This document shows positions 25,901 to 38,200 of a stretch of DNA of 64,000 nucleotides, in pieces (the stretch's first letter is position 1; the number at the start of each line of letters is the position of its first letter). A model generated the notes under the pieces. It was not told the DNA's origin. It saw only the letters and a list, made by a program, of their open reading frames with translations, and did not search any database. The position numbers and the translations under genes are program-made. The DNA is from Stratiolaelaps scimitus. Taxonomy: Eukaryota > Arthropoda > Arachnida > Mesostigmata > Laelapidae. Location of the stretch: contig JABWDB010000008.1 of assembly GCA_019614645.1 (NCBI GenBank), forward strand, positions 8,742,001 to 8,806,000, written 5' to 3'.

Positions 25901-26310
25901 GTCAACCTGCACACATGTGAATGGAATGGTGTACACTAATCGTATCTAATCGTATAGCACTTGTGCGAATTATATTAGAGTGAGATCTGATGAAACAACC
26001 ATCAAATGGCCCAGAGATGGACCCACCAGAGAATCATTTGTTCTTCCATCTCGAGCTTCATCTACAGGGTGAACCTTTTAATCGTAAGAGGGCAGAAACA
26101 GAACTAAACTAATTCTTTGAGGGAAGCATTTAAATACTGCCAGGACGTTGACAGAAGATCATCGATTTGAATGGAGAATATTATCCCCATTGACTTTATA
26201 TATATATATATAATTTTATTGCAGAAATAACAGCTCTAAACGGGCGAGATAACTCAGGCAACTCCGCTATCACGTTGAGCGACAACTACTAAGCCATCAC
26301 GCTGTATAGG

Positions 26311-26313
<3 letters not shown>

Positions 26314-26357
<44 letters not shown>

Positions 26358-26359
26358 AT
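26314..26359. repeat. Compound (AT)n(GT)n microsatellite
   Basis: About 34 bases of AT dinucleotides pass directly into a GT run. It is followed 70 bases later by a CT run (26428-26450). Confidence 0.9.
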
Positions 26360-27596
26360 CGGACTACAGTGTCCCTAGCGTCAAGCAACATGTGGGCGTT
26401 CTCTTTGCGGGAGGAGGATATGACTCTCTCGCTCTCTCTCTCTCTCTATATATCTATCTCTTCCTGACTCTGCGAATGTTCATCGTTGAGTTCGCCTCTG
26501 CGGCGGCTTCGTCCCGTCTCTGGCGGACGCAGCCAGCGAGCGTTGCCCGCCGAGCCGTCAGCAGCCAGAATAATTTACAGTGACGGAATTCATAGAGCGA
26601 TTGTATTAGAAACAGCTAAGCTTCATGTTATCACGGCCGCCGACCCGCCACCAATGCGATGGAATAGGAGCCGGCGAATATCCCTGGGCTCAACGAACGA
26701 CCCCGTCACGGTCGGGCCACACGTAACCAGCAACCATATATAAACAAGCAAGTCCGCAAGTGCACGTTATGCGCACGACGCCGTGTAATAGTAACCTATT
26801 TAGTAGGCGATATAAACGACGGTAGAGAACTGAGGAACTTTCAAGGGCGGGCCATCACTCGCAAATGCGATAACTGTAAGCAATGATGAAGCTGTTGCAT
26901 AACATCGCCGTACGAGCGTAACTGAAGGAGGATGATTATTATCACTTTCGTTGTTGACGGTACCACGATGCACAGGCCGAACGCCGTCGAGGGGAGATGG
27001 ATATGGAAAAGTACCTGAATTCTACCGGCGCGGATTCAGCGGCAGGTCGACGGCCGGTGGGACGTGGGTGGCTGCTGTTCGTCAGTAAGCAAACCATAAG
27101 TAGTCGGCTGTGACTGCCTGGTCTGGGCTCGACAAGACCTCAAACGCTCAGGTGGAACGTATGTACGATAGTAAACGATGAGTACGAGTATCGTAGCGAT
27201 GTAATATTATTAATAATAATAATAATAATATAGATGCATCTGGGCGCGCGTGGGTGTGTGGTGTGCTAGTCTGTGTCGACCACAATCTAACTTTCAGCTT
27301 CATGCAAATTTATATATATATATATATATATGGGTGTATGTATAGGTGAATACAGTTGAATACTTGCATCATCGAACGTAATAATCATATGGGAGTTCGT
27401 ATTAACGAAGGACTAAATTACAATTTGCCTACGTTTATGCTATCGTCTAATATTAGAGAAATGGTCGACGTGTTTTGACAGAACAAAATACCCAGACAAA
27501 TATTGTATCATGTAATAACATGGGATCAACTCGCAAAATGATTGTGGCAATTGATTTCTACATTTTGACAACCAGTCAAAGATTCGATGCTGGGAT

Positions 27597-27914
27597 TCAT
27601 TTTGTGATGAACTGTAGAATCGAGCTGGATGCTGCACAAGCGAGTGATTCCGTCAATTCAGCGTAAATATATTCGAAAAACAGATCGTTCATCCGTGACA
27701 ATTTTCTCATAGATGCGAGTGAGATATTCGGATCGCGAATCTGCTCAATAAGATCAATCAACGGCTTTGTTTGCGGACATATATTTACGCAACGGTCATT
27801 GCATTCTATCGCAGAAGTAGAACTGAACACGAATGATATAAATTTGCCAATGCTCATTTGAGTGCTTCTCATAGCGGCAGCAGCCGTGGGGTTCACAATC
27901 ATTTTGGGCGACAT
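27597..27914 (-). CDS. Unassigned 105-codon ORF
   Basis: Runs from an ATG at 27914, directly preceded by an in-frame TAG, to a TGA at 27597. The peptide is balanced in composition (MSPKMIVNPTAAAAMRSTQM at the head, DLIEQIRDPNISLASMRKL in the middle) and does not arise from simple repeats. The start context is poor (T at -3), and I recognise no domain or signal peptide. Confidence 0.2.
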   Translation of the reverse strand: MSPKMIVNPTAAAAMRSTQMSIGKFISFVFSSTSAIECNDRCVNICPQTKPLIDLIEQIRDPNISLASMRKLSRMNDLFFEYIYAELTESLACAASSSILQFITK

Positions 27915-28931
27915 CTACTGATCGAATGTGCTGATGTGGTTCCGGCGCACAATATGTACCCGTCGAAATATCCGTGCAAATAATGCCACTTAGATCTTTC
28001 TAGGGTACACATGAGCATTGAGCGTCAAGCGAAGATCACCTATCTTCAGTGGCGTAAGAAGAAAGGTTCAAATCAATCGCGGCTGACGCGAACGTTCTGA
28101 ATTTATGTGCTTTCAATTTCAACACAGGTGTGAAATCTGAAGACTCATTCACCGCAAGGTACTACATATATATATGTGTGTGTGTATTGTAGAAGAAGAA
28201 GAATATATATTGTATATATCAAAACGAGTGCAGAGGGGCCTTAATGCAGTTTATCAAGCAATTTTATCCGTTTGGCCCCCCTCTTTAGTGGATATTTCTC
28301 ACTTTGCCCCTCACATCTTCTCAGTGTGAACGGGTTTTTTCTTGTTTTCTCCGCCGCCAATAAAACAACAATTACATTTGAGCTCAAGTGAACCCGGTAT
28401 ACAGTCGAGGAACACATTGAAGCATTTGAAAATATGGATAGCTTCGTTACACATTTCTTAACAATTTGTCTATACTCTCTTTAATATGTGATGTAGAACT
28501 TCACAGTCGCACAACACATAATATAAGAAAGCCAAAATGTCCAAACAATATATATATATATATAAATGGAAAAAAAGGGTTCCCCAAAGCTGCTCATTCA
28601 TTATATACAGTTCGATGCGAGTGTGCAATGCATACGGCTGTTGTCACGCTAAGAAATGTCTAAATTCAAACGCACGTTACCTGTTACGCATAGTAGAGAC
28701 ATGATGACGATCGTGCGCTTAATTCGTTCCTTTCCTTTGAGACTTCCTTTTCCTGCTGCTTCCGCTGTTTCGTCACTTCACCTCAGATCGTTACCACGAT
28801 ACTGACAATCCGATCGACTCTGACAGATATATATATATATATATCTGCATGTGCTTACTTGTGTGCATATGTCGTATCCAAGCACTGACCGATACAGATT
28901 CGCCCGCTCACACACATACACACAGTCAAAC

Positions 28932-29297
28932 TCACGAGCACGCACGGAGCACAAGAGCGACGAACGGGGATCGCACACGATCACGGCTACGGTGTGGACG
29001 TCCCGCGCTCGAACGCCTTGACGTCGCCGAGGGACTTGATTTCAAGATGCGACGTCGACGGCAACTGCGATCCGTACTTTGACTGCGTTTCAAGTTTTCG
29101 TTGTTGTTGTTGTTGTTGTCGGCGGCGGTGGCGGCCGCGGCGATTATAATCGCGTCGTCCAACGTGAACGTTTTTCCGTACACGTGGTCTTCGTCGGAAT
29201 ACCGCGAGCCTCCCTCTTGAGAGCGTTCCTCTCTGTCCCTTCGTTCTGTATATTCCTCGTCTCCTTGCGGAGAGATCACGTTTGTGTCAGGCGACTC
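28932..29297 (-). CDS. Candidate low-complexity coding exon, unknown protein
   Basis: The frame is open from 29357 to a TGA at 28932-28934, without an ATG. A fair acceptor (CAACCCTCTTAG) would start the exon near 29297. The peptide has an acidic and basic head (GDEEYTERRDREERSQEGG), then DEDHVYGKTFTLDDAIIIAA, a run of six Asn, and an Arg/Ser-rich tail. Such Asn and Ala runs are common in insect and mite regulatory proteins. The opposite strand is also partly open, because the region is rich in CpG and triplet repeats, so coding is not proven. The real 3' border may be an internal donor. Confidence 0.35.
   Translation of the reverse strand, partial: ESPDTNVISPQGDEEYTERRDREERSQEGGSRYSDEDHVYGKTFTLDDAIIIAAAATAADNNNNNNENLKRSQSTDRSCRRRRILKSSPSATSRRSSAGRPHRSRDRVRSPFVALVLRACS
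29099..29119. repeat. (TTG)7 repeat
   Basis: Seven TTG units. On the minus strand they read AAC and form the Asn run of the candidate exon at 28932-29297. Confidence 0.9.
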
Positions 29298-29482
29298 TAA
29301 GAGGGTTGTATTTGGCAGAGGCGGCGGCAGTAAATTCGTTAGGCGCTCACCGTTTGATCACCGCCTTGTCGATCATCGTGTTCGTTATCCGGTCAGACGA
29401 TCCTTGGATTCGCATCTTCTCGCATACGCTTGTTTGTATGTATCCGTCTGACTTAGGTCTGACCCTTTATGCTTATCCGTTT

Positions 29483-29521
29483 TATATATATATATATATA
29501 TCTATATACATATATAGATAT
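29483..29521. repeat. Imperfect (AT)n microsatellite
   Basis: TA-rich array broken by single C, G and A changes. Confidence 0.9.
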
Positions 29522-29651
29522 ATGTTCTTCGTGACGATGTTCGTGAGTGCGAACTATCACGTTAATCGATGAGTGTATGTATTATACGCTTGTCAATCAA
29601 ACGTAGACACACATACACGCCCATACAAGAGACACGCACACCCCGATTACT

Positions 29652-29682
29652 TACACACGCACACACACACACACACACGCAC
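29652..29682. repeat. (CA)n microsatellite
   Basis: CA dinucleotides with one G change, then an A run. It lies in a longer ACAC-rich stretch from 29605 to 29740. Confidence 0.9.
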
Positions 29683-32230
29683 AAAAAAAACCACAAACAC
29701 TCACTCACTCAGGTACACAAGCACACCCAGTTGACAGCACACCGTCTTCCTTGCCACCGGCCCCCCCCCGGGTCGCGCGACGAAAGGAAACCACTAATTT
29801 GTCACCGTTGGACACGTACTCGGACTGGCAGACGGGCAGACACGCACAAAGCACAATGCTGACGACGAACGGTGGTGGCACTGGAGGGGGCACGCGGCGC
29901 TGACGTTACTGCTGGGGTCTCCGGTGGGTAACGGCTGCACCGATGGCCACTGCACTACCCCTTCGTCTTTATATCTCTCTCTCGCTCTCTATCTCTCTCT
30001 CACGTAGGGTTGGATGGTGGCCGAAAACTGTCAACACCGCAATCGCGGGGAGAGGCGAGGGATCTGCCGGAATCCCTCATCAGAGAGACACATGCGCCTG
30101 TTCTGGGCGTTTTTCTGTTCGAGAGTTGTTGCACCTGCTTCACACTCCCATAGCTAAACGGTGGGGGGCAGTTTCTTGGCAGCTCACATTTTCTACGGTC
30201 TATAATGCCCGCTTGACGTCGATGTACTCACCCCATCCCGTCTATGCGGAAGTTGTGGCGGGGAGAACACTATGACACTTCACATATTCTATTCTTGGCT
30301 ATTCCCTGCGTCAATTCCCAAGTGACATGTCACATGGTGTTTCTAGATACTTGTTCGTCTTCTCTGGCAATTTCTGACTCTGCTCTTCCGGCTATGACGA
30401 ACCTGATTCGATCACGCTGATCACATGGTTCCTGTTGTTATCGTCATTATGGCGAGAAGAAACGATCAGCTTTGATGAAACAATAGATATTCTTGGTGGC
30501 ATCCTTCTCGGTTCGTGTCGCCTCGAATTCATGGGGCACCTTTGGCGAAACGCGTCAACTCGCGTCTTCGTTCCCTGTCGAATGATTTGGTAACGCACGA
30601 GGCTACTAAGCGAAGAACCCGAACGATCAATGCGATCGAATCGGGTGGTTTGCTGTTTTTCTTTGTCTCGTTTTGAGGGACTCGGGGAACTATGAAGTTC
30701 TCACCGCTCGTCCTGATCCTACCCGTTCGACCCTGGGTCTGACCCCTCCTCTCAATTTCTAGTCACAATTCCAGAGGTCTGGCCATGCGTGCTTGTGCTT
30801 GTTGTCCACCGAGAAAATGATGACAACAACAACAGCAGCTCGTATAGATCCATGCGATTATGATTGCTGGATCAGACTACAATTTGTTGTTCGGACAGTA
30901 GCAAAAATGTATGCAAACGAGCATTAGCTAAGAGCTACAATTCGTCCTGACATCATCAACAATGGTGACACGGGGGTCGTCTACAATTTCCCTAACGATA
31001 GTTGCACCGTTATCGCAATAGCAATAATCGCTGTTGCTGGTTATTGTTGCTGTTGCTATCGTTGTTGTTGTTATTGTTGCTGCTGCTGTTGTAGAGATGT
31101 TATGTCCACGTCGTCGTCTTCGTTCGTGCTCCTTTTGGCCCTTTGTGACAACCACCGGCGACCTTTTCGTCGGAAGCTTTTTCCTCTTCATTGTCGCTTT
31201 CGTGGTGCCAGTTCCCGTCGTGGTGGTACTCGTCGCGGCGACTCTGCCTCTGGTGCAGCGGCGCAGCGCTCGTGGCGGTACTGACGACCCATTCGGGTGA
31301 TTAAAGGGGGGAATACGGGGATTTCTGGGATTCGGGGGCTTGGTTAGGTCGTAATGAGTCAATAATGATCAGGGAGCCAGTGACGGGCAGTGGTACACCT
31401 CGAGTGTACACCCACACAGTGTGTCACACACAGATAGGGGGCGAGGAACGCCACGGCTATCCGGGACGATGGCTGTGGACCCGCCCGTGTGCCTCTGGGC
31501 TCACAGGGTCTGCAGGATCTGTCCGATCCTGACCGTCACCGTTGGCGCACTGTTGGCGGCGGAGGAGTTGGCAAGGCTCTGTTGTCGCTGTTTCTGTTGA
31601 GGCAGCAGAGCACGGGGGTTGGCCGGGGGTGCGGTTACTGGATGCCAACTGGACCCAACACGTTGGGCATGAATGCCCAACTAACACGGCCGCTCAGCGT
31701 TATCTTCCACTGCGTGTCGAGCAGAATATGATCGAGGAGTGCTCATGTCCGTGTCGGCTGTTTCAGCTGACCACAGAGACCCCTGCAGATTGTGGATGCG
31801 AGTTTTCTTCCCTTCCTCCTCTTCTTTTCCTTGCTAGTACTAAGTGACCAGGGCACAGAAATCGAGCCGTGCAAACAGCGGTGTTATTCTCCTGACAGAA
31901 AGTGTGTGCTATGTTCGCTACAACGCGGAGCGGTTGCCCAAAACGACGATGTGATATTGCGATTTATTGCTATTGCCGTCGTACGGGACATGGGGGCGAG
32001 GGGCGATCCCGTGTAGAAGAAAGTTGTCCGCATGAACAGCAACCGAGTGATCGAGGCAGTAACTGGTGCCGCGGTTATGGCATCGCGACTGCCATGGAAT
32101 AGTACTCATGTGCCACCTCCATTCGACGCCACGGGAGCGGGCAAAGCCGACAAGGCCACTGACATGCTCACGGTGTGCGTTCGAGCTAGTTCGTAGTGGG
32201 ATGAGGGGTATCCGTTTGTTTCGTTTTCAG

Positions 32231-32347
32231 TTAGTTCCTCCACCTCTGGTTCCACCTCAGGAAAAAGATGAACTCACGCCTCCCCCTTCCGCGTTGTACT
32301 ATTTCTGCCGAACTGCTCGCTTACAAAAGCTGCAGCACCACCAGCAG
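32231..32347 (+). CDS. Candidate internal exon, 39 codons, unknown protein
   Basis: A strong acceptor (TTTCGTTTTCAG, with a long pyrimidine tract from 32209) and a CAG|GTAGAC donor bracket 117 bases open in phase 0. The peptide starts LVPPPLVPPQEKDELTPPPS, continues ALYYFCRTARLQKLQ and ends in His/Gln. The Pro-rich head and basic tail look like real protein rather than translated repeat. No family was recognised and no neighbouring exon could be joined with confidence. Splice sites and frame are seen; that it is an exon is inference. Confidence 0.35.
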
Positions 32348-34815
32348 GTAGACACAGGCGAAGAAAGGTGCCATAAACGGCACCGATGATTCTCCTCTGC
32401 GGCGAATCGAATCGAAGCGCACACTTTTCAATCGGACCACCCACCTTCCTCTCGCTAATGAATTGCTACCAACGTATCCTTTGTGAGTACGCTCTTCCAC
32501 TGCTTGTGCTGACGATCGTCCTCCCCCTGTGCTCAGTACTTTGACTTGAGTTACCCTACATGCTACGTTGTCTCATGACGCTGCGAAACAGATGATCATC
32601 GAGTTGGTGCTTCGTCAACTCGTCCGTTCTACGGTACCCCGAATCCACGAAGCTCGAAACGCGTCAACACATTGGCAGAAATCGTTGTAGCGGGAGTGGT
32701 TGTAATCGTGGTGCTGCTACACCGCGAACTGAGCATGTGAACCACTGTACACAGATCGCTTTGGTGGACGTCTCACTCACGACGTCGTTGGCAATCCTCG
32801 ACGACGTCGATGTTACGTGGCGGCGGCGGCGGGAAGAGCACCATCATCTTTCGTTGTTATTGTTGCTGTCGCTGCTGCCACTGTTGCACAAATAGGAGCA
32901 CAGCATCGTCGTGCGACCGTTAGCTCGCTTGCCTGACAGTCGACTGAACGGCTCACGGCCGCTATCGAGAGGCCGCCAACTGGCTGAGACGTCAAGGGAG
33001 CGATTGTTAGCGACTGCGAGTCGCCAGCTCTCGAAGTTCAGTAGTGCCAACTGACGCGCCTAACTGACGCGTTTCCTGTCCAACTGCCTACCTTGACGGC
33101 TGGCTCGCTTCTGTTGGCCGGTTCCGTGTGTGTCTTCGCTTCGAGCGTAGCGCAGCGCTACTCAGAGAGAGAACGGGACCCGTTGTCGCCCTGGCGCTTG
33201 TTCGCCCGTTCGTTCGTCTGCTGTCGACGAACAACGGATCCAACGATGGATCCGATGGCCGCTCTGTTCGTCGGGTCGTGCCGTCGCGCCGTCCCTCCGC
33301 AGCAATCAGGTGGGGACCGACTGAGGACGATCAGCAGGACTCAGGCGAGAAAAACGACGGCTGGTGGCCCCGACCCGCTCGGCGTGACGTCACACGACGG
33401 ACGTCGGCAAACTCAGGATCAGCGCGAAACAGGGGCAGCAGACGACGACGTCGAGGCGACGAGGAAGAGAGTGCTTATAGAACACGGCCCGACATAACAC
33501 AACACAACGCGACTGGGCAAGCGAACGAATCCTATGGACGGACGAATGGACAGACCGACGGGTGGAGGAGGAACCCGGTGAACGGCGGACGGAATACCCA
33601 GTCGGCACAGCTACTCCAGCCAAGTCCACGTTACGGTCGTGGACAGCCTTGGCCTGCTTAGCGCGAAGGCTGGCTGGAGCCTGCAGCCGCTGATCTCAGT
33701 GGCGGTCGCATGTAGTGTTGATGTTGGCGGTCTGATGTTGCTGCAGCGGTGGTGGTGGTGGTTGTGGAACGGTGGCCTATCCCGGGGAGCGAAAGAGGGC
33801 CTCGAGGGCAAGGGCCCTTCTCCGCGCACACGCGGACGCGCTCTGCTGCGTGTCCTGCTCGGGCCGCCAGTGCCAGCCGTTCAGCCGACGGCTTGCCTCC
33901 CTGCCTTCCACACCCCGACAAACAGAAGGGCAAAGGCTGTGTCGGCCTTCGCGAGCCCGTCCCAACGGTCTGCTCCAAACGTGCGAACTGAGTCACAATC
34001 AACACGAGTTCTGTCTGTCGCTCGCTAGGTCGGCTAGAACGCTATGGGCTCGTTGACTGTTCATCAGTAAACATGCGGCAGGATGATGACTGACAGCAAG
34101 TGTACAGTTATGCGCGTGAGGGCGCTGCAAACACCCCTTTAGCCCACAACCGTTCTCCCTAGCAATTCGGCATGAAAAGGCTGTGGCAGACGAACTAGAT
34201 GGATAGGCGAACAACTCGGGCAGACTCGAGGATAGAATGTCACCAGTCCGTTATTGGCCAACAAATCAGCATCTTCCCACACGCTTCGTCTGGCTGCCAC
34301 TCGCTGCAGTAGAGAGTGGTACTTCTGCTTCAACTTCTACTAGCGCTACCCGTGATGGCGATGTCGCGGCTGCAGGCGGTACCGGCTGATCCGAGGTGTA
34401 AACGAATGTCAGAACGACGGTAGCAGCGTAGCCCCTTTTGGAAGGAGACTGAGCGATTGATAGAGCGAGAGAGAGAGAGAGAATGCGTGCATGTCATGAA
34501 AGGAACGTGTGTACGGACTGGGAGGCGTGGAGCGGGGTCGGTGTGGGTCTTTCGTCGACGACCAAGCGCGGATCAGAAGTGGGCTGCCAGGGTCAGAAGA
34601 AGGCTGGGAAGAGGCAAAGCAAAAGGGAGGCCGAGATTGCCAGACCACTCGACTTCACTGCCTACTCCGAGATGATATGACATCAGCGCACGCTGGTCGA
34701 TCAGAAGCAGGACGACAGCAAGAGCAGAAGGTGGAACAGCTGACGCCACAGTCGCACAGTTGAATACAGTGAAGGAGGCTATATTTAGTTATGTACCGCT
34801 GCGACCGATCGTAGT

Positions 34816-35256
34816 TCAGCTGTGTGAACCTTTCAGACGTAAGGAAAAATCAACAGGGAGGAACAGCCTTAACTGAGGCTGTTTTTCCATGCCGCCCGCT
34901 CTCGATCGAATGAATCCCTTCTTCCTGTGAATGACCGCATAACACTGCATAACGCACATCTGACTTAGCTCAATAGGAACAAACACGACCATACTTCTAT
35001 TTAAAGGGGCAACTCTCGTATGAATCTGATAGTGCAGATCATGCTTAGTCGGCAAGTGACCTGAAACCCTCAGAGGTGTCGTAATGGTAATATTGCCTCC
35101 GATTCGTTTTGAAGTCAGATCAGATATGGGTGGTTTTTCGAGAAATCCTTCTCGGGGGCGGTCCGTCCATGACGAAAATCTCAAAATCCAGAAATTATTG
35201 TAGCTGATCAACAGATGGTGTAGTCGCAGAAGCGGCGATATTTGATCCGTAGTGTC
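34816..35256 (-). CDS. Candidate exon with good acceptor, unknown protein
   Basis: A pyrimidine-rich acceptor (TTTTCTTTGTCTTGTAAG) ends near 35257. The frame is then open for about 146 codons to the stop at 34816, with balanced composition and no repeats. Segments such as DLTSKRIGGNITITTPLRVS and LNRSMVVFVPIELSQ look protein-like. There is no ATG at the head, so it would have to be an internal or terminal exon. No family was recognised. Confidence 0.25.
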   Translation of the reverse strand, partial: DTTDQISPLLRLHHLLISYNNFWILRFSSWTDRPREGFLEKPPISDLTSKRIGGNITITTPLRVSGHLPTKHDLHYQIHTRVAPLNRSMVVFVPIELSQMCVMQCYAVIHRKKGFIRSRAGGMEKQPQLRLFLPVDFSLRLKGSHS

Positions 35257-38200
35257 ACTAGCTTACAAGACAAAGAAAATCCCATATTTGACACAAGGTT
35301 TATTGGCGATCTTGCCCTCCACAAGATAAGGATTAGATGCCCTATTTCGAATGACGCTCATCTATTTTCGGTATGAAGAAGCCGCCGTTTGCACAGTGCG
35401 GTGCCTCATGGGGTATCTGTGCCAAATAATACATAATAAAGGTCTTAGTCTATATGTGTAGATATGATGCTTTTGCTTCTAGCGGCTGCCTAGCACTCAG
35501 GAAACAAGGGAGAATTATATTAAGAGATAGATAGTTCAATTAAAATTCACGATTAATTCAACTTCAGTTCATGAGACCAGACTTTTTGACAATGTGCACG
35601 TTGTATTGCTGAATAAATGGATTTACGAGGGATCACGTTTAACACGATATATTGAAACTGTATATGCATAATGAATCCACATTTATTATCATTATAGATT
35701 CGCGTTCAAATAGTTGTTTCAGTCGGTACGGGTCGGACCAGGAGAATCTTGTTCGAAACAGAATGTCTAATGTAGTTATTGTGCGTTTCAGTAAATGCAA
35801 TAATTAATGACCCCTTTAGGGAGGGGTCGGTGGGGGACACCTAATAGATATATATATATACATACTCAATAATTGAGACAGTGTAAGCAGTTTCACTCAG
35901 TGACTACTGACGTCAATGTACATATATTCAATATAAATGTTGGAAGAGCCAGGATTTATAATCGAAAGAAGATTCATGACGGTTGTGTTATAGAACAGAA
36001 GCACTCATATAGTTTGGTCAACAATTGCACCCCGTTTCGTTAAGACGAGCATCACATTCACTAAAATGTACTACTAGTTTTATAGAACGCCCCATGGCCC
36101 CAGTCTCTAAGCGCACCAAAATGGCGATTGCTTATTATTTAATAGTAGCTTCTGGTAGCGCATAATACAGAACCTCCAGCTCTCCCTCCCGCTTATATCT
36201 AAGCGCAGAAAGCCGTGCGAGAACCTTCATAGAGCCTGTCAGCGAGCAGTTGCCATAGATTTAATAGTTACACCATACATCAACACTTAAGGAGCAGCAC
36301 ATAGCAATGTTACAGTGAAAAAAACAACAACTGTCCCACATTTGACGATGTGCCACTCCGCTTACTGGCTAACTGGCGCAGACTACAGGAACAGAAACGG
36401 CAGCGCGCACACCGTAAAGGTCACCGAATGTGGCCAACATCGTGTCGAGAAGGACTTCGACAGACGTCCGCGGGCTTCTGTTGTGCTGCCCAGACCACGC
36501 GGTCGCTCAGGTGCTAGCGGAACACTGTTTATTCTATTCTTACAATAGCACATCTGCTACGCCGCGTTACTTCGGTGAGGTTAAGAAGCGCGCGGTAGCA
36601 GCTATTATTCGCGATACGAATGTCCCTCGAGTATTTTCTGCATCATTTCGGCTCCGGCATAGACCACTATGACTAACTAAGTATATTTTTCCATAGCTGA
36701 GACGTTTCACCTGTCTGCCTTCGATGGCGTTCAGGCCTCGGGAGCGATGTGCAGCGCTGCTACTCTGATACCACTACTGACGCCCCTGCTGACGTAGAAG
36801 TCGTACGGACTTGAGAAATGACCCCCCCCGATCCTGACTATGTATGGACTTCTCTCCCGGATCACGTGTTGGTCTGGTCCACGTCAGTCGGTCAACACCG
36901 CGGACTAAGGGGTTGTGGTAACAGGGAAGAATTCGTGTTAGCAAATAATTCGTCTCTGCGTTGACTTTCGTAGTTTGATTAAATGAGCTGATTAACTTGA
37001 CGACCTCGAGGCGGTTTTTCTCGCCCGTCCCCTGCGTCGGGAACTGGTCGAGGACTTTTGATTTTTGCTAAAATCTGACGAAGACTGCTTACAAGGCTTA
37101 CAAAACGACAATGTGAAAATGTTTAATAAATTACCCCCTTCTGAATAGTTGGCTCATCCCGTCGAATTAACATACGTTCAGATGAAAGCGATTTAATTAA
37201 GCGAGAATTGCAGCCAACTTCGGCCAACTTATGACATTTAAATCTTAAGTGTCGACGTGTGATGAGGCCGTTTAAACAAAACACCAACAGGGTGTCTGGA
37301 GAATCACGCAACCCTATGGACGGCAAGATGAAGCTTGGCGGGTACTTACTGGCTGCAGTGTTTTCTGTTCGAATTCTGTAAATATACCGTAAGACCGGTA
37401 CACGGTAAAAAAATATACAATAAAAAAAGTTCTTGTAAAATAACAGCAACTGAACGATTGAAGAAGTTTCATCCTAGAATTTGCAACTTTAGTGAACATT
37501 TTGAAGCGCCAATGGAATTTTCAGTAAAGCTTAACATCCCCTAAGGACCTTTTTTTTATGGAATACGTTCGCTTCCTTCTTTTTTCAAAAAATAGACCTC
37601 ATTACGTAAATGTTTATTTACAGAAACAAACATAACGAACCAAATTTCAATTTGATGGTTACCTTCAAACCATCAAAGTTTGCTTAGCCTTCCGTAGTGT
37701 TGGCTAACCTTCCGAGCACCCTGTACCCTTTGTACTGTCCAGAGCTTACCAAGTCCTTCGCCATCCGTCTGAACACGATCGCATTCTACCGATCCGTGAC
37801 GCGCATAGTAACGCGTATCAAATGAGGCACAGCCCGAGACCACTTGGACATGAGCTGGTCCTCGTTGTTCGTTCAGCATTTAGATTAGATTAGATCATAC
37901 GGAATACGCATGACTGTCCATATCAAGAGCCTATACAGGCAAAAAACAGTCTGCGTGCATTGCTACGATCATTAGAATCCGTAGCGAGCGGGTGGCAGAC
38001 GTTCTCATCGATACCGAAGCGCGATGCGAGAAGGGCACCTGAAGAGCAGTTCCGCAAATGAATTCAAATTAATTGTATCCTGAGAGTTCGATTGAAAGAT
38101 GGTTCAACAGTTTCACTTGGTATGTAACATTTGAGTTACAGACTAGCGTCTAGCAATGAGTTATGTCAGCTGTTTTGAACAATTCTGGGCGGTTTATACA

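Larger units (their letters stand above)
18763..28931. other. Long repeat-rich non-coding region
   Basis: Ten kilobases with many AT arrays and no supported gene. A 61-codon ATG frame at 22134-22319 is followed after 9 bases by AATAAA and is crossed by GTGAGT and GTAAGT donor-like sites; it may be a first exon rather than a small gene. A 9-bp hairpin (22911-22935) and a CpG-rich patch around 23500-24030 are the only other structures seen. Confidence 0.4.
29298..34100. other. Succession of GC-rich islands
   Basis: Contains ACAC-rich and TCTC runs (29605-30000), GTT/CAA triplet runs (31040-31100) that create Thr-rich or Val-rich pseudo-frames, the candidate exon 32231-32347, and a strong CpG-rich block (32800-34100) open in several frames. 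Within this block ATG 33246 has a good start context. A promoter or first-exon role is likely for one or more islands. No product can be named. Confidence 0.35.

Noticed and set aside
30928..31368. Thr-rich minus-strand frame of about 145 codons
   Set aside because: Generated largely by CAA/GTT triplet repeats; another frame over the same bases is equally protein-like.
33128..33661. 177-codon Arg/Gly-rich frame
   Set aside because: No ATG at the head, strong CpG bias and several competing frames; kept only as part of a GC island.
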